DNA from: Epilithonimonas zeae
GTDB taxonomy: Bacteria > Bacteroidota > Bacteroidia > Flavobacteriales > Weeksellaceae
Direction of reading: 5' to 3'
Assembly (NCBI RefSeq): GCF_023278365.1
Contig: NZ_CP075338.1
Span: 434,001-498,000, forward strand
DNA length: 64,000 bases
Shown: piece after piece, positions 1-9,546 of the stretch
Layout of the letters: each line of letters starts with the position of its first letter
Numbering within the stretch: the stretch's first letter is position 1
Position numbers and translations under genes: made by a program
Notes under the pieces: model-generated
Seen by the model: the letters and a program-made list of their open reading frames with translations, nothing else
Databases searched by the model: none
What the model was told of the DNA's origin: nothing

Positions 1-304
1 GTTTTAGATTATCTGTAAAAGCGCGGAAAACTTCATCAATTTGAATGGCTAATTCTCGTGTAGGAACCAATATTAAAACCTGAACGTTTCTGTCTTTTTT
101 AACTTCGGTATTTTGTAGTTTTTCTAAAATAGGCATTACGAAACAAGCTGTTTTTCCCGAACCTGTTTGTGCTATTCCCATCAAGTCTTTACCTTGTAAT
201 ATCACAGGAACTGCTTGTTCTTGGATTGGAAAAGGTTTCAGATAACCCAATTTTTTAACAGACCGAATAATATTGCTTGATAATCCTAACGCTTCGAATG
301 ACAT
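1..304 (-). CDS. DEAD-box RNA helicase, N-terminal part (cut by window edge)
   Basis: ATP-dependent RNA helicase of the DEAD-box family, acting in RNA remodelling or ribosome assembly in the cytoplasm. Reading the minus strand from the ATG at 304 gives 101 residues. These contain the Q motif region (FPIQEQAVP), Walker A motif I (AQTGSGKT) and motif Ia (PTRELA) in the normal order and spacing near the N terminus. The DEAD box and helicase C domain lie beyond base 1. The ATG is the only sensible start because the protein begins, as usual for this family, about 20 residues before the Q motif. Confidence 0.93.
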   Translation of the reverse strand, partial: MSFEALGLSSNIIRSVKKLGYLKPFPIQEQAVPVILQGKDLMGIAQTGSGKTACFVMPILEKLQNTEVKKDRNVQVLILVPTRELAIQIDEVFRAFTDNLK

Positions 305-413
305 AAAACTAATTTGCGGCAAAGATAAGTTATTGAATCTGGTTTCTATTATTTGTTGGGAATCAAAAGATTAAATGGCTTATTTCTTGTAATGATTTTT
401 CAAAATTTAAATT

Positions 414-539
414 ATGAAATCAAGATTGTTAAGAATGGCTTTGACTTGGCTGGCTCCGATTGTAATTGGATACGTTGTCAAAAAAATAGAAGAGAAAGTG
501 TCTAATAAGAATCAGCCAAAAGAGATTCCGACTAACTAA
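414..539 (+). CDS. Small hydrophobic protein, 41 aa
   Basis: A short ORF starting MKSRLLRMALTWLAPIVIGY, with one predicted membrane segment (residues 8-22) followed by a charged tail KKIEEKVSNKNQ. It lies alone between the divergent helicase and the next gene, and a good intrinsic terminator begins 7 bases after its stop. That arrangement, plus the coherent hydrophobic-then-charged layout, suggests a real small membrane protein. I do not recognise a function. Confidence 0.55.
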   Translation: MKSRLLRMALTWLAPIVIGYVVKKIEEKVSNKNQPKEIPTN

Positions 540-545
540 AAAATC

Positions 546-577
546 ATCCATCAATTTACTGATGGATTTTTTTATTT
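546..577 (+). terminator. Intrinsic terminator after the 41-aa ORF
   Basis: Perfect 8-bp stem ATCCATCA/TGATGGAT with a 6-base loop, followed by a run of seven T and further T-rich sequence. Confidence 0.8.
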
Positions 578-658
578 TTCATAGTCATAATCATATAAAA
601 TTGATTTGTTTATTTGTTTTTGGCTTAAGTTTTGAATTTAATTCACAAATATTATACT

Positions 659-823
659 ATGAAAAAATATATTAACTTTATTCCGCTGTTTTTATTAGCG
701 GGAATGTTGACAAGCTGCGAAGCAGTCGAAACTATCTTCAAAGCCGGTATGTGGTGGGGAATTATTTTAGTTGTAGGTGTTATCGGCTTAGTAATGTGGT
801 TGTTATCTAGGGGTAAAAACTAA
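659..823 (+). CDS. Small lipoprotein/membrane protein, 54 aa
   Basis: The start at 659 (MKKYINFIPLFLLAGMLTSC) gives a lipoprotein signal peptide with lipobox LTSC. A short linker (EAVETIFKAG) and one strong membrane helix (WWGIILVVGVIGLVMWLL) follow, then the tail SRGKN. An upstream in-frame extension to 632 would bury the signal peptide and is unlikely. Small proteins of this layout are common in Flavobacteriia. Some carry enzyme names (e.g. cytidylyltransferase) in annotations, which a 54-residue one-helix protein cannot support. Function unknown. Confidence 0.65.
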   Translation: MKKYINFIPLFLLAGMLTSCEAVETIFKAGMWWGIILVVGVIGLVMWLLSRGKN

Positions 824-826
824 AAA

Positions 827-850
827 AAAGCGGGAAATATTTCCCGCTTT
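827..850. terminator. Bidirectional intrinsic terminator
   Basis: A 24-base perfect palindrome whose half is AAAGCGGGAAAT lies between two convergent genes, with A/T tracts on both sides. It can serve the 54-aa gene on + and the rhodanese gene on -. Confidence 0.85.
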
Positions 851-868
851 ATATTTTTTTGTATAGTC

Positions 869-1156
869 TTAAAGATTCTCTAAAGTCGCACTTAGGTCGT
901 TGTAACCACCACCATTGTAGACATTGTCAAAACCTTGAGATTTGTAAAATTCAGTTGCTTTTCCAGATCTGTTTCCAGATCTGCAGAAGAAAATTACGTT
1001 GCCATCTAAAGCTCTGATTTCATCGATATGCGCTTCGATGTCTCCCAAAGGAATATTATTTGCTTCTGCGATATTTCCATCAACTTCCAGTTCCAAAGGT
1101 TCACGAACATCAATCAAGTGATAATTTCCAGCTTTCAATACGTCTTCTATTGCCAT
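869..1156 (-). CDS. Rhodanese-like domain protein
   Basis: Single-domain rhodanese of 95 residues. The catalytic cysteine sits in the active-site loop CRSGNRS (about residues 58-64) and the family motif LIDVREPLE is near residue 14. Such stand-alone rhodaneses carry persulfide sulfur or reduce small thiols in the cytoplasm; the actual substrate cannot be read from the sequence. It is a single gene, convergent with the upstream small ORF. The ATG at 1156 is a few residues before the first beta strand, as expected. Confidence 0.92.
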   Translation of the reverse strand: MAIEDVLKAGNYHLIDVREPLELEVDGNIAEANNIPLGDIEAHIDEIRALDGNVIFFCRSGNRSGKATEFYKSQGFDNVYNGGGYNDLSATLENL

Positions 1157-1279
1157 AATATTTTATTTTTTTACGTTTTAATACTAACAAAAATACAAAT
1201 TTTAGATATTAGTTTTAATATAAAATAAGTTCTTTTTTATGTTGCAAAATCAATTTTATGATTGATGATTTTAAAACAT

Positions 1280-1287
1280 TAATTTTG
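1280..1287 (+). promoter_or_regulatory. -7 promoter element of queG
   Basis: TAATTTTG fits the Bacteroidota TAnnTTTG -7 element exactly. It ends 10 bases before the queG ATG, which implies a very short or absent 5' leader. I do not see a clear -33 TTTG. Confidence 0.5.
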
Positions 1288-1297
1288 CAATTTCCAA

Positions 1298-2221
1298 ATG
1301 AACAACAAAGAGAGATACAGCAATCTGATAAAATCCAAAGCTTTAGCTTTCGGGTTTCAGTCTTGTGGTATTTCCAAAGCTGATTTTCTGGAAGAAGAAG
1401 CACCGCATTTGGAACAATGGTTGAAGAACAATTTCCACGGTGAGATGAGATATATGGAGAATTATTTCGATAAACGTCTAGATCCGAGATTGTTGGTAGA
1501 AGGTTCCAAATCTGTGATTTCTCTGAGTTACAATTATTTCCCTGAAGAAGTTCAAACCAATAAAGACTTTAAGTTAGCCAAGTATGCTTACGGCGAAGAT
1601 TATCACGATGTTATCAAAGATAAATTGAAGCTAATGATTGCTGAACTTCAGGAAGAAATAGGAGAGTTCTCTTTTCGCGTTTTTGTAGATTCTGCACCGG
1701 TTTTGGAGAAAGCCTGGGCAAAGAAATCTGGAATTGGCTGGGTTGGGAAAAACTCAAACCTTATTACCAAAAAAAATGGTTCGTTTTATTTTTTGGCAGA
1801 AATCATTTGTGATTTGGAATTGATTCAGGATTATGAGGTAACAGACCATTGTGGGAGTTGTACCAAATGCATCGACGCTTGCCCAACACAAGCAATAGTT
1901 TCTGATAAAATCATCGATGGAAGCAAATGTATTTCTTACGCAACCATTGAATTAAAGGACCAAATTCCGGATTTTTTTAAAGATAAAATGGAAGATTGGA
2001 TGTTCGGTTGCGACATTTGTCAGGATGTTTGTCCGTGGAATAGATTTTCAGCTCCTACATTAGAGGAGAAATTTAAACCGAATTCTGAGATCAAAAACTT
2101 TACAAAACAAGACTGGAAGGACATCACCCAAGAAGTTTTCTCCATGGTTTTCAGAAAGTCGGCAGTAAAAAGAACCAAATTTGCAGGTCTTAAACGTAAT
2201 CTGGATTTCCTTTCGGAGTAA
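1298..2221 (+). CDS. queG: Epoxyqueuosine reductase QueG
   Basis: Cobalamin-dependent reductase that converts epoxyqueuosine to queuosine in tRNA, the last step of queuosine synthesis. The 307-residue protein has the normal length for the short form. It contains a ferredoxin-type cluster site [12 protein letters not shown] near residue 185 and a second [11 protein letters not shown] near residue 238, together ligating two 4Fe-4S clusters, plus the DUF1730-like N-terminal region ([20 protein letters not shown]). The ATG lies just after a near-consensus -7 box. No other queuosine genes are in the window. Confidence 0.96.
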   Translation: MNNKERYSNLIKSKALAFGFQSCGISKADFLEEEAPHLEQWLKNNFHGEMRYMENYFDKRLDPRLLVEGSKSVISLSYNYFPEEVQTNKDFKLAKYAYGEDYHDVIKDKLKLMIAELQEEIGEFSFRVFVDSAPVLEKAWAKKSGIGWVGKNSNLITKKNGSFYFLAEIICDLELIQDYEVTDHCGSCTKCIDACPTQAIVSDKIIDGSKCISYATIELKDQIPDFFKDKMEDWMFGCDICQDVCPWNRFSAPTLEEKFKPNSEIKNFTKQDWKDITQEVFSMVFRKSAVKRTKFAGLKRNLDFLSE

Positions 2222-2441
2222 GATTATCGTTTTTTCTGCGATCTTTTTGGGGCAACTTTTACTCTGGTTTTTAGTCTTTTGTTGGATTGGCGTTTTTTCG
2301 GCATATTTCTGTGTTATTTCTGTATTAAATTTGAAGAAAAATTTTAATAAAACCAAGATTTATTAAAAAAAATTAACATTTTGATTTTGTGTCATAAATT
2401 TTGTTAACTTTATAGTTCGACGCTCTGGCAAAAACCATACA

Positions 2442-3122
2442 ATGAAAAAAATGTTATTTCTAATTCTTAAAATAATCGGCTTCTTGATTGGAGTCGTTTT
2501 TTTATATATTATATTGAGTTTGTTACTCCCGATGATTCCCGTGAAAACTGAGGAAACAAGCGATCCAAAAATAGTTGAAGCTTATATTTTGACAAATGGC
2601 GTTCATACGGATTTGGTTGTTCCTGTCAAATCAAAATATATAGATTGGAGCCAGAAATTACCTATCGAAAATACCAAAGGAAGAGATGCTGATCAAAATT
2701 TTATTGCGTTCGGTTGGGGTGATAAAGGTTTTTATCTCGATACGCCAACTTGGGCAGATCTCAAATTTTCTACCGCTTTCAAAGCGGCGTTTTGGCTCAG
2801 CGAATCAGCAATGCATTGCACATATTATAAAAAAATGACTGTTGCCGCTGATTGTAAAAAAATCATATTGACTGAAAAGCAATATCAGGATTTAATCAAA
2901 TTCATAGATGATAAGTTTGATAAAGATTCAGAAGGGAAATATATTCTGATAAAAACCAATGCGGTTTACGGGAACAATGATGCTTTTTATGATGCAAAAG
3001 GCAGCTACAACTTCACCTACACCTGCAACACCTGGGCAAATGACGGACTAAAAGCTGCCGGGCAAAAAGCTGCATTCTGGACACCTACAGATTTTGGGAT
3101 TTTCAGACATTATAAAGATTAG
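2442..3122 (+). CDS. DUF2459 / TIGR02117-type membrane-anchored protein
   Basis: 226 residues with one N-terminal membrane helix (about residues 5-30). A conserved extracytoplasmic domain with motifs NGVHTDLVVP, FGWGDKGFY and CNTWANDGLKAAG follows. This pattern matches the DUF2459 (TIGR02117) family, sometimes annotated as urease-associated; biochemical role unknown. The invariant Cys/His/Asn pattern (GVHTDL, TCNTW) would fit an NlpC/P60-like hydrolase fold, but that is inference. The next gene starts 4 bases after the stop, so the two are probably co-transcribed. Confidence 0.8.
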   Translation: MKKMLFLILKIIGFLIGVVFLYIILSLLLPMIPVKTEETSDPKIVEAYILTNGVHTDLVVPVKSKYIDWSQKLPIENTKGRDADQNFIAFGWGDKGFYLDTPTWADLKFSTAFKAAFWLSESAMHCTYYKKMTVAADCKKIILTEKQYQDLIKFIDDKFDKDSEGKYILIKTNAVYGNNDAFYDAKGSYNFTYTCNTWANDGLKAAGQKAAFWTPTDFGIFRHYKD

Positions 3123-3125
3123 AAA

Positions 3126-3782
3126 ATGAAAAAAATCTTTTATGTTCCGGGACTATTAAGTGCAGTTGTCATTCCAATTTTATTTTGGTTTTATGGAAAT
3201 CGAAAATATGAGGAAGTTAATATCGGAGTTATTGATATTGGTCTGCCTGCGAAAGTTCATTCAACAAGTTCAAAGGAAGACAAAGACCGAATTTATCAAA
3301 ATTCTTTTGAACCTTTGAGAAATTGGGACTACAAAAAGATTATTGTAAAACCAAATACTGCAAGACATAATTCGAATTATTACATTTCTGAAATAAAAAA
3401 ACTACAACAAAGTAATCAAAAAGAAACAGGAGTTGAATTTGTTATCGATAATGAAAATTCTTATGATGATTTTATTTCTCTTTTGAATGATTGCCATATC
3501 TCAAAGCAAGAAATTTATGGTGTAGATATGGATAAAACTGGACATTTTTTTGTTTTAGTAAATTACAAAGACCCAACCAAAATTGACAGAGGCTATGATA
3601 TGGTTTATGGAAATGATAATCTATATTATAGTTATGTAGAAAGTCATTATTATAAAGGTTTTCAAAAATTCTCATATCAGATATCTCAACTTCCAAAAGA
3701 AACGTTCTATATAATTTTCGGATTTTTGATTTTCTTAAATATTTCAATGTTTAGTATCAAAGAATCTTTCCAAAATCATTAA
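3126..3782 (+). CDS. Membrane protein of unknown function, 218 aa
   Basis: One hydrophobic segment at the N terminus (about residues 8-22) and one near the C terminus (about residues 192-208) flank a hydrophilic region of about 165 residues. No motif I recognise. The start is 4 bases after the DUF2459 stop, giving a two-gene unit; the alanyl-tRNA synthetase gene follows 41 bases downstream. The two-helix layout with a large loop suggests an envelope protein. Confidence 0.6.
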   Translation: MKKIFYVPGLLSAVVIPILFWFYGNRKYEEVNIGVIDIGLPAKVHSTSSKEDKDRIYQNSFEPLRNWDYKKIIVKPNTARHNSNYYISEIKKLQQSNQKETGVEFVIDNENSYDDFISLLNDCHISKQEIYGVDMDKTGHFFVLVNYKDPTKIDRGYDMVYGNDNLYYSYVESHYYKGFQKFSYQISQLPKETFYIIFGFLIFLNISMFSIKESFQNH

Positions 3783-3823
3783 ATTTGCCAACCACAAAAA
3801 GCTTCAATTAAGCAAACTAAATT

Positions 3824-6427
3824 ATGACTTCACAAGAAATAAGACAGCAATTTTTAGATTTTTTCAAAAGCAATGAACATTTGATCGTTCCTTCTGCGCC
3901 AATTGTCCTGAAAGATGATCCAACACTGATGTTTTCCAACTCTGGAATGACACAGTTCAAGGACTACTTTTTAGGTTATAAAGAACCGAAATCATCCAGA
4001 ATTGCCGATACGCAAAAATGTCTTAGAGTTTCGGGAAAGCATAATGATTTGGATGATGTAGGTCGTGATACCTATCATCATACTATGTTTGAAATGTTGG
4101 GAAATTGGTCTTTTGGTGATTATTTCAAAAAAGAAGCGATTACCTGGGCTTGGGAATTATTGACAGAAGTTTACAAAATTCCGAAAGATAACCTTTACGT
4201 AACCATTTTTGAAGGTGACGAAAAAGAGAGTCTTGAAAGAGATACAGAAGCTTACGATTTGTGGAAGCAATTCATTTCCGAAGACCGAATCATCAATGGA
4301 AATAAAAAGGATAATTTCTGGGAAATGGGTGCGAGCGGACCTTGCGGTCCTTGTTCAGAAATCCATGTGGATTTGAGAAGTGAAGAAGAAAAAGCGAAAG
4401 TTTCAGGATTGGAATTAGTTAATAACGATCATCCGCAAGTTGTTGAGATCTGGAATCTGGTATTTATGCAATTCAATAGAAAAGCAGACGGTTCTCTGGA
4501 AAATCTTCCGGCAAAACATATCGATACAGGAATGGGATTCGAGCGTCTTTGTATGGCACTTCAACAGAAAGAATCCAATTATGACACCGATGTTTTCACA
4601 CCTTTGATTGCTAAGGTTGAGGAACTTTCCGGTAAAAAGTATACAGGAATTTTAACCGACGAAAAAGATATTGCCATCCGTGTGGTTGTAGATCATATCC
4701 GTGCAGTTTCGTTTGCGATTGCAGACGGACAGCTGCCTTCCAATGGTGGTGCAGGTTATGTGATCAGAAGAATTCTGAGAAGAGGAATTTCTTATGCATA
4801 TCGATTCTTAGATAGAAAAGAACCTTTTCTTTATCAGTTGGTTGCTGTTCTTCAGGAACAAATGGGCAAATTCTTCCCAGAATTGCAAAAACAAGGAACT
4901 TTGGTTACTGAAGTGATTAAAAGTGAAGAGGAATCTTTCTTAAGAACTATCGAAACAGGTTTAATCAGAGTTGATAAATTAATTCAGCAGACGATTTCTG
5001 AAGGTAAAAAAGTATTGCCGACAGAAGAAGTTTTTGAATTGTATGATACATACGGTTTTCCCGATGATTTAACAAGAATTATTGCGGAAGAAAAAGGATT
5101 AACCATCGATGAAGCTGGATTTGAACAGGCTTTAAATCAACAAAAGCAGCGTTCTAAAGCAGATTCGGCTCAGAAAGTTTATGATTGGGTAACGTTAGAA
5201 GAAAAACCAGAAAACTTTGTAGGTTATGATCAATTAGAATCGGAAACTTACATCACAAGATACAGAAAAGTAGAAAATAAAGACGGCGAATTTTACCAGA
5301 TTGTTTTAAGCGAATCGCCTTTCTATCCGGAAGGTGGAGGACAAGTCGGCGATAAGGGAACGCTTGAAAATGCAACCGAAAGCTTTGAAGTTTTGGAAAC
5401 TAAAAAAGAAAACGGATTGATTATTTCTTTGATCAACGCGCTTCCAAAAGATGCTGGCGCAGTTTTCTATGCCAAAGTGAATGTGGCTGACAGAAAAAAT
5501 TCTCAGGCCAATCACTCTGTGACGCACTTGTTACACGAGGCTTTGAGAGAAGTTCTAGGAACTCACGTTGAACAGAAAGGCTCTTATGTTGGTCCGGATT
5601 ATTTGAGATTCGATTTTTCTCATTTTTCTAAAATGTCTGAAGAAGAATTGGCTTTGGTAGAATCAAAAGTGAATGCTAAAATCAAGGAAAATTTGGCTTT
5701 ACAGGAATTCAGAAATATTCCGATTCAGGAGGCTTTGGATAGAGGTGCAATGGCGTTGTTTGGTGAGAAATATGGTGATAATGTCAGAATGATTCAATTT
5801 GGAAGTTCTAAAGAACTTTGTGGCGGAACGCACGTTAAATCTACAAGTGAAATTGGCCATTTTAAAATCGTTTCAGAAAGTTCTGCTGCGGCTGGAATCA
5901 GAAGGATTGAGGCTATTTCCGGTGAGAAATCAGAAGAATATTTCAAGAATTTGGAAACTCAGTTTACAGAGATTTCTCAATTGTTGAAATCAAAAGATTT
6001 GGCAAAATCAATTGAGAAATTGCTGGAGGAAAATTTTGCTTTGAAGTCTGAAATCGAATCTTTCAAAAAAGAAAAAGCGAAAGGTGAAATCCAAAATTGG
6101 AAAAACGATTTCGAAGATAAAAACGGAAAAAAATTATTGGTTAAGAAAACTTCTCTGGATGCAGGTTCTATAAAAGATATCGTGTTCCAATTGAAAAAAG
6201 AAATTTCAAATTCTGTGACGGTTATCATTTCTGATGCCGGCGAAAAACCAATGATTACAGTTGGTGTTTCTGCAGATTTGGAAGCTAATTATCACGCTGG
6301 AAATATCGTAAAGGAATTAGCCAAAGAAATCCAAGGCGGTGGCGGCGGTAATCCAGGCTTTGCTACTGCTGGTGGAAAAAATCTTGACGGAATTGAAAAT
6401 GCTTATCAGAAAGCTTTAGAAATATAA
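3824..6427 (+). CDS. alaS: Alanyl-tRNA synthetase
   Basis: Charges tRNA-Ala with alanine. The 867 residues have the standard architecture: N-terminal class II catalytic core ([40 protein letters not shown]), helical tRNA-recognition region, editing domain with zinc/editing motifs HSVTHLLH and CGGTH, and a C-terminal C-Ala domain ending in the glycine-rich [14 protein letters not shown]. Length and motif order are normal and no residue appears lost. A strong terminator follows. Confidence 0.98.
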   Translation: MTSQEIRQQFLDFFKSNEHLIVPSAPIVLKDDPTLMFSNSGMTQFKDYFLGYKEPKSSRIADTQKCLRVSGKHNDLDDVGRDTYHHTMFEMLGNWSFGDYFKKEAITWAWELLTEVYKIPKDNLYVTIFEGDEKESLERDTEAYDLWKQFISEDRIINGNKKDNFWEMGASGPCGPCSEIHVDLRSEEEKAKVSGLELVNNDHPQVVEIWNLVFMQFNRKADGSLENLPAKHIDTGMGFERLCMALQQKESNYDTDVFTPLIAKVEELSGKKYTGILTDEKDIAIRVVVDHIRAVSFAIADGQLPSNGGAGYVIRRILRRGISYAYRFLDRKEPFLYQLVAVLQEQMGKFFPELQKQGTLVTEVIKSEEESFLRTIETGLIRVDKLIQQTISEGKKVLPTEEVFELYDTYGFPDDLTRIIAEEKGLTIDEAGFEQALNQQKQRSKADSAQKVYDWVTLEEKPENFVGYDQLESETYITRYRKVENKDGEFYQIVLSESPFYPEGGGQVGDKGTLENATESFEVLETKKENGLIISLINALPKDAGAVFYAKVNVADRKNSQANHSVTHLLHEALREVLGTHVEQKGSYVGPDYLRFDFSHFSKMSEEELALVESKVNAKIKENLALQEFRNIPIQEALDRGAMALFGEKYGDNVRMIQFGSSKELCGGTHVKSTSEIGHFKIVSESSAAAGIRRIEAISGEKSEEYFKNLETQFTEISQLLKSKDLAKSIEKLLEENFALKSEIESFKKEKAKGEIQNWKNDFEDKNGKKLLVKKTSLDAGSIKDIVFQLKKEISNSVTVIISDAGEKPMITVGVSADLEANYHAGNIVKELAKEIQGGGGGNPGFATAGGKNLDGIENAYQKALEI

Positions 6428-6447
6428 ATTTCTAATCATATCATTAG

Positions 6448-6477
6448 AAAACGCCCAAATCTGGGCGTTTTTTTATT
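6448..6477 (+). terminator. Intrinsic terminator of alaS
   Basis: Stem AAACGCCCA/TGGGCGTTT with a short loop and a run of T, 20 bases after the alaS stop. Confidence 0.88.
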
Positions 6478-6506
6478 GAATTGTATTTTGGAACTTAGAA
6501 TTGTAC

Positions 6507-6583
6507 GCAGCCCGGCTTGAACGGAGCTCTTTTTCTTTTTGATAAAAAAGAAAAAAGCGGGAGTGGAAGACGGATTAAGCTGC
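6507..6583. repeat. Interspersed palindromic element, copy 1
   Basis: An imperfect palindrome: GCAGC at the left end pairs with GCTGC at the right end, and the centre is a T-rich arm (TTTTTCTTTTT) followed by its complement (AAAAAAGAAAAAA). A related central hairpin occurs at 54761-54789. It fits the short interspersed palindromic repeats seen between genes in Chryseobacterium-like genomes. It lies between convergent genes, so it may also act in transcript termination. Confidence 0.5.
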
Positions 6584-6593
6584 CCAAATTATT

Positions 6594-7076
6594 TTATTGA
6601 TTAAAGTTCTTAGGCGAATAGAAATACAAAAACTTCTTTTTTGCCATTTCGAAATCACTCCATTTGTCGCAATCGATTTGATAAGCGACTACGCCGGAAG
6701 TTGGGAGATTTACGATCTCGTCGGTGAGGGAATTGGCGAAATTTGATATTCCGTTGTTATGTGAAAATAAGGCAACAGAATTGATAGAGTCGTCTAAACT
6801 GTAAATCAAATTTTCAAAATTGGCCTCACGAGGATTATATAGAGTTTTCTCTGTTGAGTAAGGTTTTCCGAAAACCTCCGAAAATAATTCGCACGTATGC
6901 AACGCCCGTTTTGCAGGACTGGAAATGAAAGTATCTATTTCTACGGATTTATCTTTGAGCAAACGAGCCATTTTTGGAGCGTTTGTTTTTCCAAGCTCAG
7001 TCAAGGGACGGTCAAAATCATCCATATCTTCCGGCCAATCGCTCTTGGAATGCCTAACAAGTAAAAGTGTTTTCAT
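6594..7076 (-). CDS. SixA-like histidine phosphatase
   Basis: 160-residue member of the histidine phosphatase superfamily. It has the phosphohistidine motif VRHSKSDW at residue 7, the second arginine in SSPAKRALHT, and a later histidine in FSHNNGI. Length and the opening KTLLLVRHSKSDW match the SixA-type branch, which dephosphorylates phospho-histidine or phosphate-ester substrates in the cytoplasm. The substrate is not predictable here. No operon partner. Confidence 0.88.
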   Translation of the reverse strand: MKTLLLVRHSKSDWPEDMDDFDRPLTELGKTNAPKMARLLKDKSVEIDTFISSPAKRALHTCELFSEVFGKPYSTEKTLYNPREANFENLIYSLDDSINSVALFSHNNGISNFANSLTDEIVNLPTSGVVAYQIDCDKWSDFEMAKKKFLYFYSPKNFNQ

Positions 7077-7149
7077 TCAAAAAGGGTTTAATCAAATAAA
7101 ATTAGTAAAAAAAATGATGGTAAAATGATTTGCGGAAATTATTTATATG

Positions 7150-9444
7150 CTATTTGTCAGGTGTGCTCATAGAAAAGGGTGCGTCAGAATCCTGAATTCC
7201 TCTTTCTGTATTGGGTTTTGAACTCATGTCAAATTTTAATTTTGCACCTTTCAGCAGTTCAAAATGATCAATCCAGTTTTTAGAATAATTTTTTCCATTG
7301 AATGTTAATTGATTAATGTAAATGTTATTTTCCGAATTTTTAGGCGCTTCAATTTGAATGGTCTTATTATTTTCCAAATTGATTTTAATTGATTTGAAAA
7401 GTGGTGCACCCAGAACATATTGTGTACTCGCTGGTGTAACCGGATAGAATCCTAAAGCCGAAAAAACATACCAGGCGGAAGTTTGCCCATTGTCTTCATC
7501 TCCGCAATAGCCATCTGGCGTTGGCTTATATAATTTGTCCATCGCCTGTCTTACCCAATATTGTGTTTGCCAAGGTTGACCGACGTAATTATACAAATAA
7601 AGCATATGCTGGATAGGTTGATTCCCGTGTGCATATTGTCCCATTCCTACGATTTGCATTTCGCGCATCTCATGGATGACTTCTTTATAATAACTGGTAT
7701 TAAATGTCGGTGGCATCACAAAAACCGAATCCAGCATTTTAGCGAATTGTTGTTTTCCGCCCATTAATTCCTTCAATCCATTTATGTCCTGAAAAACGCT
7801 CCAGGTGTAATGCCAGCTGTTGCCTTCCGTAAAAGCATTTCCCCATTCGAAAGGATCAAAGTTTTCCTGAAATTCGCCATTTTTCTTTTTACCTCTCATC
7901 AGATTGTATTTCGGATCGAAAAGCTTTTTGTAATTCATTGCTCTTGATTTGAAGGGCTTCAGTTCTTCTTCCGATTTATTCAAAGCTTTCCCGAATTCGT
8001 ATATCGCATAATCATCATAAGCATATTCCAAAGTTCTGGCTGCACTTTCATTGATTCCAGCGTCCGTCGGAACATAACCTATAGAATTGTAATCAGCTAC
8101 ACCTTTTCTGCCGACTGCGCTCAGTGGACCTTCGTTATTAGCGCCGTGTTTCAGGGCTTGCCAAAGAACTTCAGCATCATAACCTCTAAGACCTTTTAGA
8201 TAAGCTTCAGAAACAACCGAAGCAGAATTGTTACCAATCATAATATCCGCAAATCCCGGGCTGCTCCATTCCGGTAAAAAACCGCCTTCCTGATACGCTG
8301 AAATCAAACCTTTTTGCATTTCAACATTGATAGATGGATAAACCAGATTCAGAAGAGGGTAGAGTGCCCGGAAAGTGTCCCAAAAGCCAGTCCCACCAAA
8401 CAAATATCCGGGCATTATTTTTTCATTGTAAGGACTGTAATGCTGGATGTTTCCGTTTCTGTCTTTCTCATAAAGTTTCTGAGGAAATAGTACGCTTCTG
8501 TAAAGGCAACTGTAGAATGTTCTTGCCTGATCGATGGTTGCACCTTTGATTTGGATTTTATTCAAAGTCTGATTCCAGATTTCTTTGGCTTCGGATTTTA
8601 CCTGGTCAAAAGATTTACCTTTGGATTCTTCCAGATTAATTTCTGCTTGTTCCGGACTGATAAACGATGATGCGACTCGGATTGTGATTTGTTCTCCTTT
8701 TTTAAGGTGAGGAAATTTGACCAAACTTCCCACGTGATCAGCTTTGATTTCAAGAATCGATTTTTGGATTTCGGTTCCGCTCCAGACATTTTGGGAAACA
8801 AAATCTCTGTCAAACTGAATCACAAAGTAATTTTTGAAATTCTCCATTTTTCCTCTCGCATATCTTGTCGAATACCCGATGATTTTTCTTTCGGATGGAA
8901 TAACCTTCACATAAGAACCTCGGTCAAAAGCATCCAATAAAATCTGAGCCTGATTGGTTTCCGGGAAAGTGAAACGCATCATTGCTGAACGTTCTGTCGG
9001 TGCAATTTCTGTCCAGACATCATAATCTGCAAGATAAACTTTGTAATAATAAGGATTGGCAATTTCTGTTTTGTGAGAAAACCAACTTGCTCTTTTTTCC
9101 TGATCTATTTCAGGATTACCAACGATTGGTAAAATGGAGAATTGTCCATAATCATTCATCCAAGGCGATGGCTGATGCGTCTGCTTAAACCCCTGAATTT
9201 TATTCGAATTGTAAGTGTATTGCCAGCCATTTCCATTTTTTCCGGTTTGCGGCGTCCAATAATTCATTCCCCAAGGTAATCCAATAATTGGATAAGTATT
9301 ACCATTTGATAATTCGTATGAGGATTGAGTTCCCATCAATGGATTAACGTAATCTACAGGATTTGTAACCCAATCATTGATTTCCTGAGATTTGAATCCT
9401 AAAGAAAGAAAACTGCAAAAAAGAAATAGCTTGATTTTGGACAT
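7150..9444 (-). CDS. GH92 family alpha-mannosidase, secreted
   Basis: 764 residues with a signal peptide (MSKIKLFLFCSFLSLGFKSQ). The GH92 layout follows: N-terminal beta-sandwich with YVNPLMGTQ and GLPWGMNYWTPQ, and a C-terminal (alpha/alpha)6 barrel with FWDTFRALYPL, GNSWHYTW and GYCGDEDNGQTSAWYVFSALGFYPV. GH92 enzymes are calcium-dependent exo-alpha-mannosidases that trim N-glycan-type mannose, acting in the periplasm or at the surface. It stands alone without a SusC/SusD pair, so it is not part of a polysaccharide utilisation locus visible here. Confidence 0.95.
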   Translation of the reverse strand: MSKIKLFLFCSFLSLGFKSQEINDWVTNPVDYVNPLMGTQSSYELSNGNTYPIIGLPWGMNYWTPQTGKNGNGWQYTYNSNKIQGFKQTHQPSPWMNDYGQFSILPIVGNPEIDQEKRASWFSHKTEIANPYYYKVYLADYDVWTEIAPTERSAMMRFTFPETNQAQILLDAFDRGSYVKVIPSERKIIGYSTRYARGKMENFKNYFVIQFDRDFVSQNVWSGTEIQKSILEIKADHVGSLVKFPHLKKGEQITIRVASSFISPEQAEINLEESKGKSFDQVKSEAKEIWNQTLNKIQIKGATIDQARTFYSCLYRSVLFPQKLYEKDRNGNIQHYSPYNEKIMPGYLFGGTGFWDTFRALYPLLNLVYPSINVEMQKGLISAYQEGGFLPEWSSPGFADIMIGNNSASVVSEAYLKGLRGYDAEVLWQALKHGANNEGPLSAVGRKGVADYNSIGYVPTDAGINESAARTLEYAYDDYAIYEFGKALNKSEEELKPFKSRAMNYKKLFDPKYNLMRGKKKNGEFQENFDPFEWGNAFTEGNSWHYTWSVFQDINGLKELMGGKQQFAKMLDSVFVMPPTFNTSYYKEVIHEMREMQIVGMGQYAHGNQPIQHMLYLYNYVGQPWQTQYWVRQAMDKLYKPTPDGYCGDEDNGQTSAWYVFSALGFYPVTPASTQYVLGAPLFKSIKINLENNKTIQIEAPKNSENNIYINQLTFNGKNYSKNWIDHFELLKGAKLKFDMSSKPNTERGIQDSDAPFSMSTPDK

Positions 9445-9546
9445 TCGAGATTTATTTATCTCAAAAATAATAAATAATTGTTGTGAACTTTAAAATAAAA
9501 AAGCAACATTAGAATTGTTGCCATTATTTTAATACTCAAAAATATT